Assembly: GCF_040869045.1 (NCBI RefSeq)
Contig: NC_090321.1
Coordinates: forward strand, 71,767,183 to 71,831,182
DNA length: 64,000 nt
Source of the DNA: Eurosta solidaginis
Lineage: Eukaryota; Arthropoda; Insecta; Diptera; Tephritidae
Direction of reading: 5' to 3'
How positions within the stretch are numbered: the stretch's first letter is position 1; each line of letters starts with the position of its first letter. Below the pieces are notes generated by a model. It did not search any database, had not been told where the DNA came from, and saw only the letters and a program-made list of their open reading frames with translations. Position numbers and translations under genes: made by a program. Below, one piece after another: positions 31,764 to 42,885 of the stretch.

Positions 31764-33617
31764 GCTGGTCCATGTTGTTCCTGATTGTTCCTATTTCCCT
31801 TCGCATTTCCTCCTGCGAAGTCAGAAATAACTGGTGCAGTACGAGTCTTCACGAGGAGCTTCGGCGCGGATCCCTGGGGTATGCGTCCTATTGCTTGCAG
31901 TTCCTTCAAAATTCCCATGATTTTCTGGCAACACACTAGCTCCGCCTTGTGCGTATGTCGACACATTAGTCATTAGACCCGATATATTATGCGTATATAT
32001 TAGTGGCGCGTAAAGATTGTTAGTGCTTGCCTGCATTCCGGTCATTTTGGCCCGGGGCTTGTATTCGCCCCGCTGGATCTCTATCTATGCTACCCACTGG
32101 TGTATGCATCACCAGGGGGCGCTTAGCCCTTGATACCGCCCCCCTATTATTGCTACCCCGGTACTGGTTACCTCTTAAATTGCCCCCACTCCCGAACGGA
32201 GTGTTCCTCGTGGCCATTCGCCCAAACGATTGGTCCTGCGACATTATAATCAAAAAAATTAAGTAAATTGCTAAACTTGAGTATTAGTGTTATAAAAAAA
32301 CTTCTATCTAAAGGAAAAACGTAAGGCAGTTAGGGATTAAAAAAAAGGTCGGAACTCAGGGGTCTTAGGGACCCACCTATGCGACTGGTTGGGGCCACTA
32401 GGGTCAGTTCCAGACACACACAGTTTGGTCCCAGCACACCCAGCCGCAACGCAGGGGCGGTCTCCAGGGTTCACCTCTGGGACTGGCTGGGGGTGTTGGG
32501 GCCTCCCGTCCACTCAAACTGGACATACACCATTCATACTAACAACACAAATTCGGCTAAAAAACACGTTACCTATAAAATGTAACACAAAAAAAAAAAT
32601 TATAAAATTTAACGAAAAAAAACCAAACCCAATTAGCGGACATAAATATTACCAAAGCCGACTAACGGACAACATCCGGAAACTCTAAACCCCCAAATCT
32701 ACAAAAAAAAAAACTAAGTGCGTGCAGCACTGCCTCACCGGGTGCATGCAAAATCCGGAGGACACGACCTGCAGTCCCGTGGAACCCTCAGCTACTGTCC
32801 CCAATGACCACTCCGGAAACGCTTCCCAAGGCATTCGGTTCTATGTACCGGAGCGACTCGGGATTTTCCCAGACGAAGGACTGTCATTTCAACGTGACCC
32901 TATTTAATTTGTTGCGTCCCTCCCACAAATTGTCATCCTCCCAGCAGCTCCTTGCAGCAGGACTGCTCCATACTTTCTTACTCCGGGAAGGCATCGAATC
33001 CAATCCGGGTCCGTCTCCTGACCCCGGTCCTGAGAAATGGTTTTGCTGCATCTGCCGGAAAAGAATCTTTTTAGGACGGTCATACTCTGTTCAGTGTGTC
33101 TCGTGCAAGAGATGGTTGCATCGGACAGGTTGTTCTGGGCTTGATCCCAAAACCCGACGTCCACGTAACTTTTATAAATCTTTTGTGGCTCCTTGCTGTT
33201 CACGCCCAAGGGCGTCCCGTAGTCTACGCCTAAGCGCCCCACTACCTTCCAGCAGTCCCGCTGCTCAGTAAGCCACAACAAGTACCCGCTGCTGCTCGCG
33301 CCCCACGGCGCCAACAACTCAAACAGCTGATACCACTCATAACTACTACCTTCGGAGTAGAGTTGGTAGCAATGCTGAGCATCAGCCCCTGCCCCCGTCT
33401 TCTCCCCCCCCCCCCCCCTCTTTTCCGGAAGCAATCGTGCAGGTCAGGGAAACAGACTCTTAGTCCCAACCTCCGTTTGCACCGTCTGCCTGCACAGAAT
33501 ATATAGGTTTGCGACATCCGCCCAATGCAGCTCCTGCCTTGGGTGGTGCCACTTTCCTAGATGTTCTGCTCTCCGCGACGGCAACCCCCCGACGGGTTTC
33601 ATCGCGCCATGTTGCCA
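31696..33617 (+). repeat. LINE 5' module, copy 3, continuous with ORF2
   Basis: The last module has a 15-base C run at 33404-33418. Instead of returning to TTTCGTTCCG it continues GCCATGTTGCCA|GGTCGCAAACC into ORF2, showing the native arrangement. Confidence 0.93.
32804..33271 (+). CDS. LINE ORF1, copy 3 (linked to ORF2)
   Basis: The same 155-residue protein with one change in the 2A region (LLHTFLLREG for LLHTLLLREG). TAA at 33269-33271 ends it about 100 bp before the ORF2 start region. This copy is upstream of the endonuclease-RT and so is the functional partner, if any is. Confidence 0.75.
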   Translation: MTTPETLPKAFGSMYRSDSGFSQTKDCHFNVTLFNLLRPSHKLSSSQQLLAAGLLHTFLLREGIESNPGPSPDPGPEKWFCCICRKRIFLGRSYSVQCVSCKRWLHRTGCSGLDPKTRRPRNFYKSFVAPCCSRPRASRSLRLSAPLPSSSPAAQ

Positions 33618-34770
33618 GGTCGCAAACCCAAATCATCCGGGTACCCCAATGCTTGCCCAAGGACGCCCAGTCCCAGGGCCACAACAGCAATTGCGTCCTG
33701 GCCTTCCACAACCCAGGCGTAGTCACCCGTCACTTACCCCCAGAGTGGCGGCGTCTCCCCTTATGCACTTCAGAATTCTGCAGTTAAACTGTAATGGACT
33801 AACTGGGAAGATTACGGAGATAGTCGATTTCATGAAGCGGCACAACATCCGCATTGCTGCGATTCAAGAGACTAAACTCACAGCAAGATCTGCATTGCAG
33901 ACCTGCTCTGGGTATAATGTCCACAGGAAAGACCGCGAGAGCGAAAATGGAGGTGGCCTCGCGTTTATCATACACCACTCTGTGCAATATTATATATTTG
34001 ATCCTGGCATCGACCGCAGGGACAATGTCTTAGAACGTCAAGGCCTATCTGTCCGGTCAGGCGATGCAAACCTAGAAATCATCAACATATACATCCCTCC
34101 TGCCACCTGTTGCCCCATTGGCTACCGCCCTAATATCAGGGCCTTACTCACTGGCAACAATCGCATTATCTTAGGCGATTTCAATGCCCATCATGATCTA
34201 TGGCATTCAAACTTGCGGGCGGACAGTAGGGGTGAGATGTTGGCCGATCAAATAGAAGAAACGATGTTCTGCACAATAAACGGAGACGCCCCCACACGTA
34301 TGGTAGGAAGCTGTCACAGCTCGCCAGATATCTCAATCGTGAGCGCAGAACTCGTAAACTGCGTCAACTGGCAGCCGATGGTAACATTGGCATCCGACCA
34401 CCTGCCCATATTTATTTCGCTCGAGCGTACCGCCGACTTCATCGTCACCGAAAAACGCACTTTCTTAAAATTCAAAAAAGGAAAGTGGGAAGAATATAAA
34501 TCTTTTACAGACAACCGCTTTGCTGCCCTCCCTATCCAGACTGATGCCCGCCAAGGGGATCGTGCTTTCCGTAAGGTCATTGAATCCGCCTCGGCACGTT
34601 TCATTCCCGCCGGGAGAATTCCCGAAATCCGGCCCCACTTCCCGGCGGAGGCCGCAAACTTAGCGAGAGAACGTGACCTTATAAGACAGCTTGATCCAGG
34701 CGACCCCCAAATAAGGGATATAAACCAACGCATCAGATTGCTTGTGGACGAACACAAGCGGGCGAAATGA
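33404..34770 (+). pseudogene. LINE ORF2 N-terminal finger and endonuclease
   Basis: In one frame from the C run, the second PHD-like finger (CTVCLHR…CCQVANPN) runs without break into MLAQGRPVP (33649) and the endonuclease: FRILQLNCNGLTGK, IAAIQETKL, GGGLAFIIHHS, IILGDFNAHHDLW, MVGSCHSSPDISI and VTLASDHLPI. The catalytic Asn, Glu, Asp and His residues expected of an APE-type nuclease are visible. TGA at 34768-34770 stops it before RT. The 15-base C run puts the upstream ATG (33372) out of frame, so an initiator would be 33649 here. The nuclease nicks target DNA for primed reverse transcription. Confidence 0.8.
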
Positions 34771-35633
34771 GAGGAGCCCCTAAGAGGTTGTAACCCCTCT
34801 ACCGGTGTGGGAAAACTTTGGCCCACCGTAAAGTCCCTATCGAATTCGACTAAGCACAAAGACAAAGTTTCCATCGCCTTTGGCGAAAAAGTGCTGTCGG
34901 ATGCGAAAAAATGCGCGAGCGCTTTCTGCCGACAATATATAATGCATCCTACGGTCGACAAAGATAGACGGAGAGCCAATAGACACGCACATAAACACAA
35001 ATTCAGCGCGTCACCAATCACCATCAAAGCTAAAGAGGTTGAGGACGCCATTGTTCGCGCTAAACCATCCAAAGCAGTGGGCCCAGACGGCATAGCCATG
35101 CCGATGCTTAAAAGCCTAGGGAAAGAGGGTTTCAAATATTTAGCGCATGTCTTCACCCTGTCTCTTTCCACCTTTGTCATACCCGAGAAATGGAAAATGG
35201 CCAAGGTGGTTCCGCTACTAAAGCCTGGGAAACCAGCTAACATAGGTGAATCGTATCGTCCAATATCTCTCCTATCGCCAGTGGCAAAGACGCTTGAAGC
35301 CATTTGGCTCCCTTATTTCCAAGCAAATTTGCAGCTAGCCCCTCAACTCCATAGCACTACCACCGCGCTAAATGCCATTAGCACCCAGATACATTGCGGT
35401 TTAAATCAATACCCCCACCATAGAACAGTACTCGTAGCGCTAGACCTATCAAAAGCTTTTGATACGGTCAACCATGGCTCGTTACTGCAAGACCTGGAAG
35501 GGTCTACCCTTCCCCCATGTCTTAAAAGGTGGACCGCAAATTATCTGGGTGGTCGGAAGGCATCGGTGCAATTTAGAAACGAAACACCAAAACAAAGGAG
35601 AATTAAACAAGGGGTGGTGTCCTATCCCCACTT
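34771..35633 (+). pseudogene. LINE ORF2 RT, first part
   Basis: In the same frame as the endonuclease after one TGA. RT fingers appear as KAVGPDGIAMPML and YRPISLLSPVAKT, and motif A as LVALDLSKAFDTVN. Near 35615 the conserved QGVPQGG box is lost: GGGGTGGTGTCC stands where the related fragment at 42886-43147 has 10 more bases, causing a frameshift. The loss lies between GGTG direct repeats. Confidence 0.85.
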
Positions 35634-36800
35634 TTGTTTAATTTCTATATATCTAAGCTACCTTCACCACCGGAAGGAGTCACAATCGTTTCCTACGCCG
35701 ATGACTGCACAATAATGGCCACAGGCCCAGGCCCAAAGATCGATGCGCTATGCAATAAAATAAACGGCTACCTCCCTGATCTCTCCAGTTTTTTCGCCTC
35801 GCGAAACCTGGCATTATCACCGACTAAATCTTCCGCGACCTTATTTACAACATGGACGTCCCAAATGTCAACCATTTTGAACATCCACGTCGATGGCACT
35901 ACGCTACCGACTGTCCTACACCCCAAAATCTTGGGTGTGACGTTTGATCAGGATCTACATTTTGGTGAGCACGCAACCGCAATTGTTCCGAGAATTCAGA
36001 GCCGTAGCAAAATCCTCAAATCCCTTGCTGGCAGTACCTGGGGAAAAGATAAAGAAACGCTCATGACTACATACAAAGCAATTAGCCAGCTGATTACGTG
36101 CTACGCGTCACCCATATGGTCGCCAAGCCTAAAAATTACCCACTGGAAGAAACTACAGGCCTGCCAAAATACTGCTCTCAGAATCGCCACGGGCTGTCTT
36201 CTTATGTCCCCAGAACACCATCTGCATAATGAGGCTAGAATACTCCCCATCAGGGAGAGAAATGAGATGCTGACCAAACAGTTCCTGTTGAATACTCAGA
36301 AACCTGGGCATTCCAACAGACATCTGATTGATGAACCAGCACCGCCTAGGGGCTTAAGGAGTCATCTCCGTAAGCATTTTGAGGAAATACGGCACCTGAG
36401 AACCCAGCCGTATGAAGCGAAAAAACACAAGCAGGTCCTTGGTGAACTACATAAACAGGCGTGGGACCTTTATGCCGGGAATTGTCCGGTGAATCCAGTA
36501 CTTAAAGAAAAGTATCCAAAACTCGCGGAAGAGGAACGCATACTCCCCAGGGAAACGCGTGTCACTCTTGCTCAACTTCGTTCTGGATACTGTAACAGGT
36601 TAAACTCTTACCTATCCAGAATCAACCCCGACATACAAAATGTATGCCCCGCTTGCAATGTATCCCCACATGACACCAACCATCTCTTTAATTGTAATGT
36701 GGAACCAACGCCTCTAACACCCCTTTCCTTATGGTCCACCCCTGTTGAAACGGCAAGTTTCCTTGGACTCCCGTTAGAGGATATTTATGACAATTTGTGA
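35634..36800 (+). pseudogene. LINE ORF2 RT, second part and C-terminal zinc motif
   Basis: The frame opens FNFYISKLPSPPEG and has the active box VSYADDCTIMATG, then LALSPTKSSATLF and ILGVTFDQDLHF of the thumb. A long C-terminal region follows (YASPIWSPSLKITHWKKLQ) with the terminal motif CPACNVSPHDTNHLFNC. No RNase H follows. The stop at 36798-36800 is natural. YADD is intact. Confidence 0.88.
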
Positions 36801-36834
36801 TCGGTCGCGGCTATTAGGTGGGGCGAGCATTGCT

Positions 36835-36850
36835 ACAACAACAACAACAA
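36835..36850 (+). repeat. LINE 3' tail of (ACA)n
   Basis: Five ACA repeats end the element 34 bp after the ORF2 stop. Short trinucleotide tails instead of poly(A) are common in I- and CR1-like LINEs. Confidence 0.65.
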
Positions 36851-37130
36851 CCACTCCGGAAAACTCGATCCGTCAAACCATCCCATCGCAACGCAGGTGG
36901 CTGCTCCCCTGGGACTGATGGGATGGTCAACTTCACAAGTTGACCCGAACTGACCGCCGAGACCAGCGCCTCAGGTGCCCCTCAGGGCGCCCTCAGCGAC
37001 TGTCAACGATGATCATTCCGGACAACTTGATCCATCCAACCATCACATATGGAATGGTCAAACTTCACAAGCTGACCAGGAATGACCAGCGCGACAGCGC
37101 CTAGGACACCAAAGCGTTGGGCGCCATCTG
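36851..37130. repeat. Two diverged GC-richer repeats downstream of LINE
   Basis: CCGGA(A/C)AACT(C/T)GATCC…ATGGTCAA(A)CTTCACAAG…GACC occurs twice (about 36857-36980 and 37017-37105), diverged. No protein seen. The CAGCGACTGTCAACGATGA part resembles the LINE leader loosely. Confidence 0.45.
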
Positions 37131-37790
37131 TTATGGAAACGCATCTACAGTGAAGCAGCAAGGAAGGCAGTCGGCATATCAAGTGGTGCACTTTGGCTAG
37201 TCATGGCGGCTGGGCGGGGGTTCTTGCCAACCCTGTTATCCTGCGTCATAAACAGAAAAAAATCTTATCATGCCTATTCAAAACTAACTGTCAAAAGCGC
37301 AGAGCCGACTCAAAACGCTTATAATTCAAAATAAAACGACATCCGGTCGAACCGGATGCCACGGACAGGCCGTTAAATTCACATCAAAGTTCAAAACACT
37401 AAAAAAAATTAACCGAAAAATAAGACTCGAATTTGAATTTAAACTACAACTGAACACTACAAACTGAAATTTTAAAACAATTGGAAGAACAAAAAAATCC
37501 GAACCGGATACGACCGGTTACAACGCTGAGAACCAAATAACAAAAAAAAAAGCTGAAAATTAGAAAGGGGGGAAACAAAAAAAAACCGAATATGCATGGG
37601 GCGCCGCGGGTGGTGTTGCGACGCCCGGTGCTTTTCCCACCCTCAAAAATCATGGTCACCGACGCACCTACATTTTCGGTGGCCCCTTACCTGAATTACC
37701 CAAGTGCCTTCTAAATGAGAATGAGAATGAGACAGAACGCCAGCATTCCCATTTTTAGCAATATTTATTTATAATTCATTATGAAATAAA
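37131..37790. repeat. Unclassified repeat family, copy 3
   Basis: Same order as 17452-18060: ATGGAAACGCATCTACAG start, GGCGGGGGTTCTTGCC, hairpin ATCCGGTCGAACCGGAT, a second GACCGGTTAC element, then GGCGCCGCGGGTG, CGACGCCCGGTGC and ACGCCAGCATTCCCATT. No coding content. Confidence 0.75.
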
Positions 37791-39045
37791 AAAAACCAAA
37801 TGTACATATATTGATTCTTACTCTAAGCTAAAGGTAAAATAATCAAAGTTTTGTAAGCTTAATGTTCATTCTAGAAAAGCTTCAAAAACAAACTTGCATT
37901 ATTCTTGTTGGATAGCCCTTCTTTCTAATTTTAGTCTCACTTATTTTATGTTACATTTATTAATAATATCCTGAACAATGTAGATAAATATAAACAATTC
38001 ATAAAAGATTATTACTTATTCGATTATATTGATCGACCTCACTCCATGAAATCAATAGGTAAGGCAATTATCCTACTCGTTGACGTTTTCAATTTCTTCT
38101 TATTATACTCAAAATCTTTAACAAAATTATCGCCCAAAAATTTAAATTTAAAAACCCAAGAAGTACTTCTCTAAATTATTGAAATTAGTCGTATTGTTCG
38201 AACTATTCGGTTAGATTCGTTTTGAATAATTCGAAAGTACGACCACTGGCACACGACTGCTTTAAACAAGGAAATGGGAAATTTTAACTTAATTAGTGAA
38301 TTATTATATTTTTGGGGTAGGTATAAGTATTTAGGGTTATGCATTAGCATTTATGTGTTAGTTGCTACTAATTCCTAATTAATTATTATTGATGTATTGG
38401 TTTGTGGCTACAAATATGTATGTAAGTTCACAAAATTATTATATTATGGCATAGGTATGTACTCACACCATTGGGTGATCCCTAGTCAAGCTGACCAATG
38501 ACGGGTAGGTTAGCGCTATCCATTCACTGCAGTTACAACTCCAACAATGTGTGCCCAAGGACATAATCCTTTTGCGTGCTAAGCACAGCTAACACCACTG
38601 GAGGCCTTACTCTTCGCTCAGAACAACTTGCTCAATCTTAATATTGTGACTCCTTCCCTTTTCTTTGGAGGCTTTATAGTAAGGTAGCATTGGCGATACC
38701 AACCATCGGTCTGGCATGTAACTAACCGAATATAATAAAAAAGTGTATGCTTCTTATGTAACTGTGCATTAGATTGCAACAAAAAAAAAATCGTAGCTTC
38801 TCCCGAAATTTCTTTTCTTTAATTTTGTTTCAGCCTATTAACTGTGCCGCATAACTATAACACTACTTATATGACACTAGAAGTCCCGGCATACCTTGTC
38901 CTGCCCTAAATTTGGCCTATCTGCATACATTTTAATAAGCTTTTTCCGTCTGAATAGCCCTCCCCCCCTCTTCACTTTTTCCTAATCCTTTTATTCACTC
39001 CTCCCTCCGTCTTTTTCGCTTCATCTATCTCCATCTTCGTCTCAG
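37791..39045. other. No gene seen; AT-rich spacer
   Basis: Long AT-rich sequence without open frames or repeats I could define, becoming pyrimidine-rich after about 38955. Confidence 0.4.
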
Positions 39046-39278
39046 TCTATCTCTTTCTCAATCTCCTTCTCTCTTTTCTCTTCTCTCAATTTCTTCTCAT
39101 TCTATCTCTTTCTCAATCTCCTTCTCTCTTTTCTCTTCTCTCAATTTCTTCTCATTCTTCTGCATCCCTTATTGCCTGTCCCAGAGGGTGGTATGTATTT
39201 TATTCCAGTCCCAGTGCCAGTCCCACTCCGAGTCTCAGTCCCAGTCCTAGTCCTAATCCCAGTCCCAGTCCGTCTCTG
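39046..39278. repeat. 55-bp CT-rich repeat and (CCCAGT)n hexamer
   Basis: TCTATCTCTTTCTCAATCTC at 39046 recurs at 39101 (55 bp). At 39207-39278 CCCAGT and variants (CCTAGT, CCGAGT) repeat about eleven times. Confidence 0.85.
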
Positions 39279-40255
39279 GATAATATATTACTCTGTACTA
39301 AAGCACTCATCAATAGCTTTCATTTGATATCCATATTGTATAAACACTGTCTAGGCATTCACTGGCCCACGGTTTGGTCTATATATCGAGACCCTAGTCA
39401 CCCAAGGGTATGAAAATTACCCTCTACACAACTAAAGACTCCTGAATTAAAAAAAAATGTCATAGTACCTCTTAATCTCAGGCCTCCTCAGAAACCCCCA
39501 CCCTCTCGGCGGGCCTGGTGATGTGCTATACTTGATATCATTCGCTGTAATACTTTATATTGATAGGCAGGTTGTTTAATTAAACACCAAGCAATTACAC
39601 GGAAGTATATCCGCACCACCTGAAAATATGAGTGCCACTGCGTATACGTAACATTTTATTATTACGTTAAACAAATAAAAAAATTTGCAATACAATAATA
39701 TTGCGACTATAAACTGAGATATAACATATCTTATCCCTCAAGTTAGATCAAACTACTCACGGGGTGCAAAACAAATTCAAAATCGGTTCAGTAGTTTAGG
39801 AGTCCATCGCGCCCGAAAATGTTGTGACACGTGTTTTTTATATATTAAGATATTTTATCTATTCTATCGTTTACATTAGACAAAGTATAATTATAAAGAG
39901 TTTTAAGAATTATTACACTAGCTAAATGTTCAATTGAAGTGCAAATCACAATACATATACAAAATTGTATGCACGCACACCGACACCCTTCCGAATTGAA
40001 CAAAATGGCAATTAAAAAAAAAAAAACAATTAATTACTGGTGTACAATTTTGTATAGGGTAGCTTATATATAGCTAAATGAGTTATATTATAATCAGTGA
40101 AAATTTCGAAATAATTAGTGACACTGTTTTATGGAACTCCCTAAATTGTATTGGGCTGGCCAATTTATATACGTCGGTATTATTTATTGAAAATTTAAGT
40201 GTTGGAAAAAAAAAGAATGTGGTTTTCCGTATCATCCGAACGAACTCATCCATTA
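39279..40255. other. No gene seen
   Basis: AT-rich. It includes AAAGCACTCATCAATAGC…TTTCATTTGATATCCATATT (39299-39345) and GGTTCAGTAGTTTAGGAG (39784-39801), which look like old repeat pieces but are unassigned. Confidence 0.35.
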
Positions 40256-40490
40256 GGCTACAGTTACTGCTGTGTTGTTGTTGCTACCGGTGTTTGTCGT
40301 TCCTGTTGTTGTTAGTGCTGGGTTGATGCAGCAGGCCTATGTTTGGCGGCCTTGCTGTTGTTGTTAGTGATGGTAACGCGCGGTGTTGCTGCTTTTGGTA
40401 ATGGTAACGCGCGGTTGTTGTTGTATCAGTTGTTGTTGTAGCGGTCTTGGCGCGCGGTGGTGTTGATTAGCGCGCTGATTTAAAGATATT
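40256..40490. repeat. GTT-rich repeat related to 20.8-21.5 kb
   Basis: (GTT)n with GGTAACGCGCGG repeated near 40372 and 40403, and GCAGGCCTATGTTTGGCGGCC near 40331, the motif also found near 20870 and 21186. Both are preceded by GTATC…GAACGAACTCA. Confidence 0.65.
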
Positions 40491-41416
40491 TAAAACAATA
40501 TACTCTAGTAGTATCCAGCTTATCCCAACGTGCTCGTGTTTTTAAGATAATCGCACATCCATTTGGCTTCTTAATTCATCAATGGCCAGACAGTAATCTC
40601 AGTTGCTTTTCGTGCGAATGTTGGTAGATGTGTTCTCGTTCGTCCTTCCCAGCAAGCACAGTTTCTAAATGGTTGTTGGGTTGTACCCAACCAAGGCGTA
40701 CAAGATTTAACACTGAATGCTGGTATTTTCTGCTGTAGTTATGCTGGTTTTGCATATACATATGAACATTTTAAACGCAGCATACTTTAGTGAATTTACA
40801 TTGCAATCCCATTTGAACATTGTCATCAACTGTGCTTTCCAAAGTTATATTATCTTTTCTTTGGCATTTATGAAGGTGAAATAAAAAAAAACCGAATCTT
40901 GATACATGTAGATGAGGTTATGTCAAAATTTCACTGAAATGCAGACAAGCAAACGCGCGTTTTAGAATCAAATTTTATGTAAGTTTTTGCCAATGCCGTT
41001 ATTAACAATTTATTACACTGTAAGTGGTTTTCGGCGATTTCATTTTATGCGATTATTTAACACGCTACAAATTTGTCCTTTCACTCTTTTCACACCGGCA
41101 TTTTTGTGTTTCAAAACTATCAGAAAGTTAAAGCTTCTATCTTGTTATATCTCCACAAACATGCTTAAATAACGATTTCAATTATGGGCCAACTACCACG
41201 ACGACTTTTTTCTCGGGAGCAATAATTTTTTGCGGCCGGCCACATTCAATGCACTTTACTTGTTGATTTCAAAATTTTGCGTACCACCCGTCATGGCGTT
41301 ATTACAAAAATTTTCCATTCCATCATAGTGATGGAAAAACGCAGTTATCTAACTGTGGCGGCTATTATCGAATGGTTCAGCATTATGGTTAGCTCATCTC
41401 TACAGCGTTACACATG
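40491..41416. other. No gene seen
   Basis: AT-rich sequence with short frames only and no recognised family. Confidence 0.35.
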
Positions 41417-41899
41417 CCGTGTTCCGACTGTCAGAACCTTTGTGCTGATGTTAGGCGAATGTAGAGGAAGCATACCATTTGCAACTCTTGTGTCGTGGGA
41501 GCATTATGCGCTAAGTTAGATGGATTTATTAATAGAAGTAATTTTAAATGCGATGGGGTAGTTTTTCTACTAAAAGAAAATTTACCACCACGCCGTATAT
41601 AATTGTCAATGTGTTGGTTACATTTTGCGCTTGCCATCTCCGTTTGACAATCTCTATGCCAGTACAATGAAAGCAAAACCAAGTCAGCTGATGATATGGG
41701 CCACCTATACAATCGGATCATGTGTTATTGAAAAATCGTCAATGTCATTGGAATTTTTGGCGATGACACTAGTATGAAATCCTTTTAACCACCCCAGGCA
41801 GACATGAGTGAGGTGAATCCTGGCCTTTTCACCTATCACCAGCCAACTAGTACGTTCAAAGGGTGAATCTCCCAAGGGGACCATAACAAAAGATAGCAA
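41417..41899 (-). repeat. Degraded 3' LTR of copia family 2
   Basis: On minus it starts TTGTTATGGTCCCCTTGGGAG directly after a truncated copia RNase H. It shares CACCCTTTGAACGTAC, GCCTGGGGTGGTTAAA and the distal ACATGCCGTGTTCC…TTGTGTCGTGGGAG region with 27105-27431. Confidence 0.65.
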
Positions 41900-42885
41900 A
41901 GTTTGATCAAGCCCTCCTCAAGTTTTTCACGTATGAAATTACTCTTCACGTCTATGTGCTCCGTGCGTGCATGATAGTTGTTGTTCTTGGCAATTTGTAT
42001 GACACCTTGGTTATCGCAATAAAGTTGTATAGACTTCGGTGCGTCTTTGAATATTTCACCCTCAAAACGCTTGAGCCAAATTGCCTCTTGTATAGCGGCA
42101 ACGATAGACATAAACTCTGCCTCCGTAGACGACAAAGCAACAGTAGGCTGCTTACGTGTGGCCCACGATATAGCACCTCCCTGTAGTTGGAAAATATATC
42201 CAGTTGTAGAGCGTCGCTCATCTTCATCACCTGCCCAGTCTGCGTCGCAATAGCCCACAAGTTGACCCTAACTGTCTTTGCGATAGGTAAGCTTCATGTC
42301 GATGGTACCCTTGAGCTAATGAAGTACTCGTTTGACTGCAACCCAGTGCACCTTACCGTAGTAGGACGACTGATTTGTGCGGCGTACATAATGCAACCAA
42401 TCGCCTCTTGGTATGGTTTGACTCCATCTCCTGTTTCTGTTTGTCGGATTGTGGACACATAGCCTTTGATAAACGTTGGTTAGTATCCATTGGAGTATTT
42501 ACCGGATTACTATCTTCCAAATTGAATCGCCGTATAATTTCTAACAAATATCGCGTTTGGTCTATAGAAATTGAACCATCTGTATTTCGAGTGATGCTCA
42601 TGCCAAGTATAGACGTAGCAATCCCCATGTCTTTGGTTTTAAAGTGCTTCGACAAGTCGTTCTTAATATTTGTTATCATTGTGTTATTGCTACCAAAAAT
42701 TAAAATGTCATCGACATATATTGCTAATATGATGATGTTTTGAACCGAATGCCGATATATATATAATATTGGTCAACCGTTAATCTCTCAAAACCAAGCT
42801 GTTGTATTAAAACGGAGTTCACCTTCAAATTCCATGGTCGGCTGGATTGCTCCAAGTCGTAGAGAGATTTGCGCAAACGGCACAC
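41900..42885 (-). pseudogene. Copia-2 RT and RNase H fragment
   Basis: On minus it begins in RT (VCRLRKSLYDLEQSSRPW), passes the active box AIYVDDILIFGSNN, then MGIATSILGMSITRN and SIDQTRYLLEIIRRF. RNase H follows with [35 protein letters not shown] and [12 protein letters not shown]. It is cut at LCYL by the LTR, so about 30 residues present at 27436-27535 are missing. Several frameshifts (near 42700, 42350 and 42260). Upstream it is fused to LINE RT at 42885/42886. Confidence 0.85.

Larger units (their letters stand above)
27841..36850 (+). mobile_element. LINE with triplicated 5' module
   Basis: A plus-strand non-LTR retrotransposon. Its first 1.93 kb (leader, ORF1 and the start of ORF2) occurs three times in tandem (27841, 29772, 31696). 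The third copy runs on into a single ORF2 with endonuclease, RT and a terminal zinc motif, ending in a (CAA)n tail. The 2A-like motif plus PHD-like finger is known from CR1/L2-type and related LINEs; the clade is not settled from sequence alone. ORF2 is broken by one stop and one 10-bp deletion. Confidence 0.88.

Noticed and set aside
27875..32045. Minus-strand frames of 74-84 codons in each LINE 5' module, two overlapping by ATGA
   Set aside because: They lie antisense to the LINE leader, show no family resemblance and recur only because the module is triplicated.
29047..33434. Minus frames of about 137-177 codons antisense to ORF1
   Set aside because: Antisense shadows of the finger-coding frame.
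34314..35303. 329-codon minus frame opposite the LINE ORF2
   Set aside because: Shadow of the endonuclease-RT coding strand; translation has no known motif while the plus frame has clear RT motifs.
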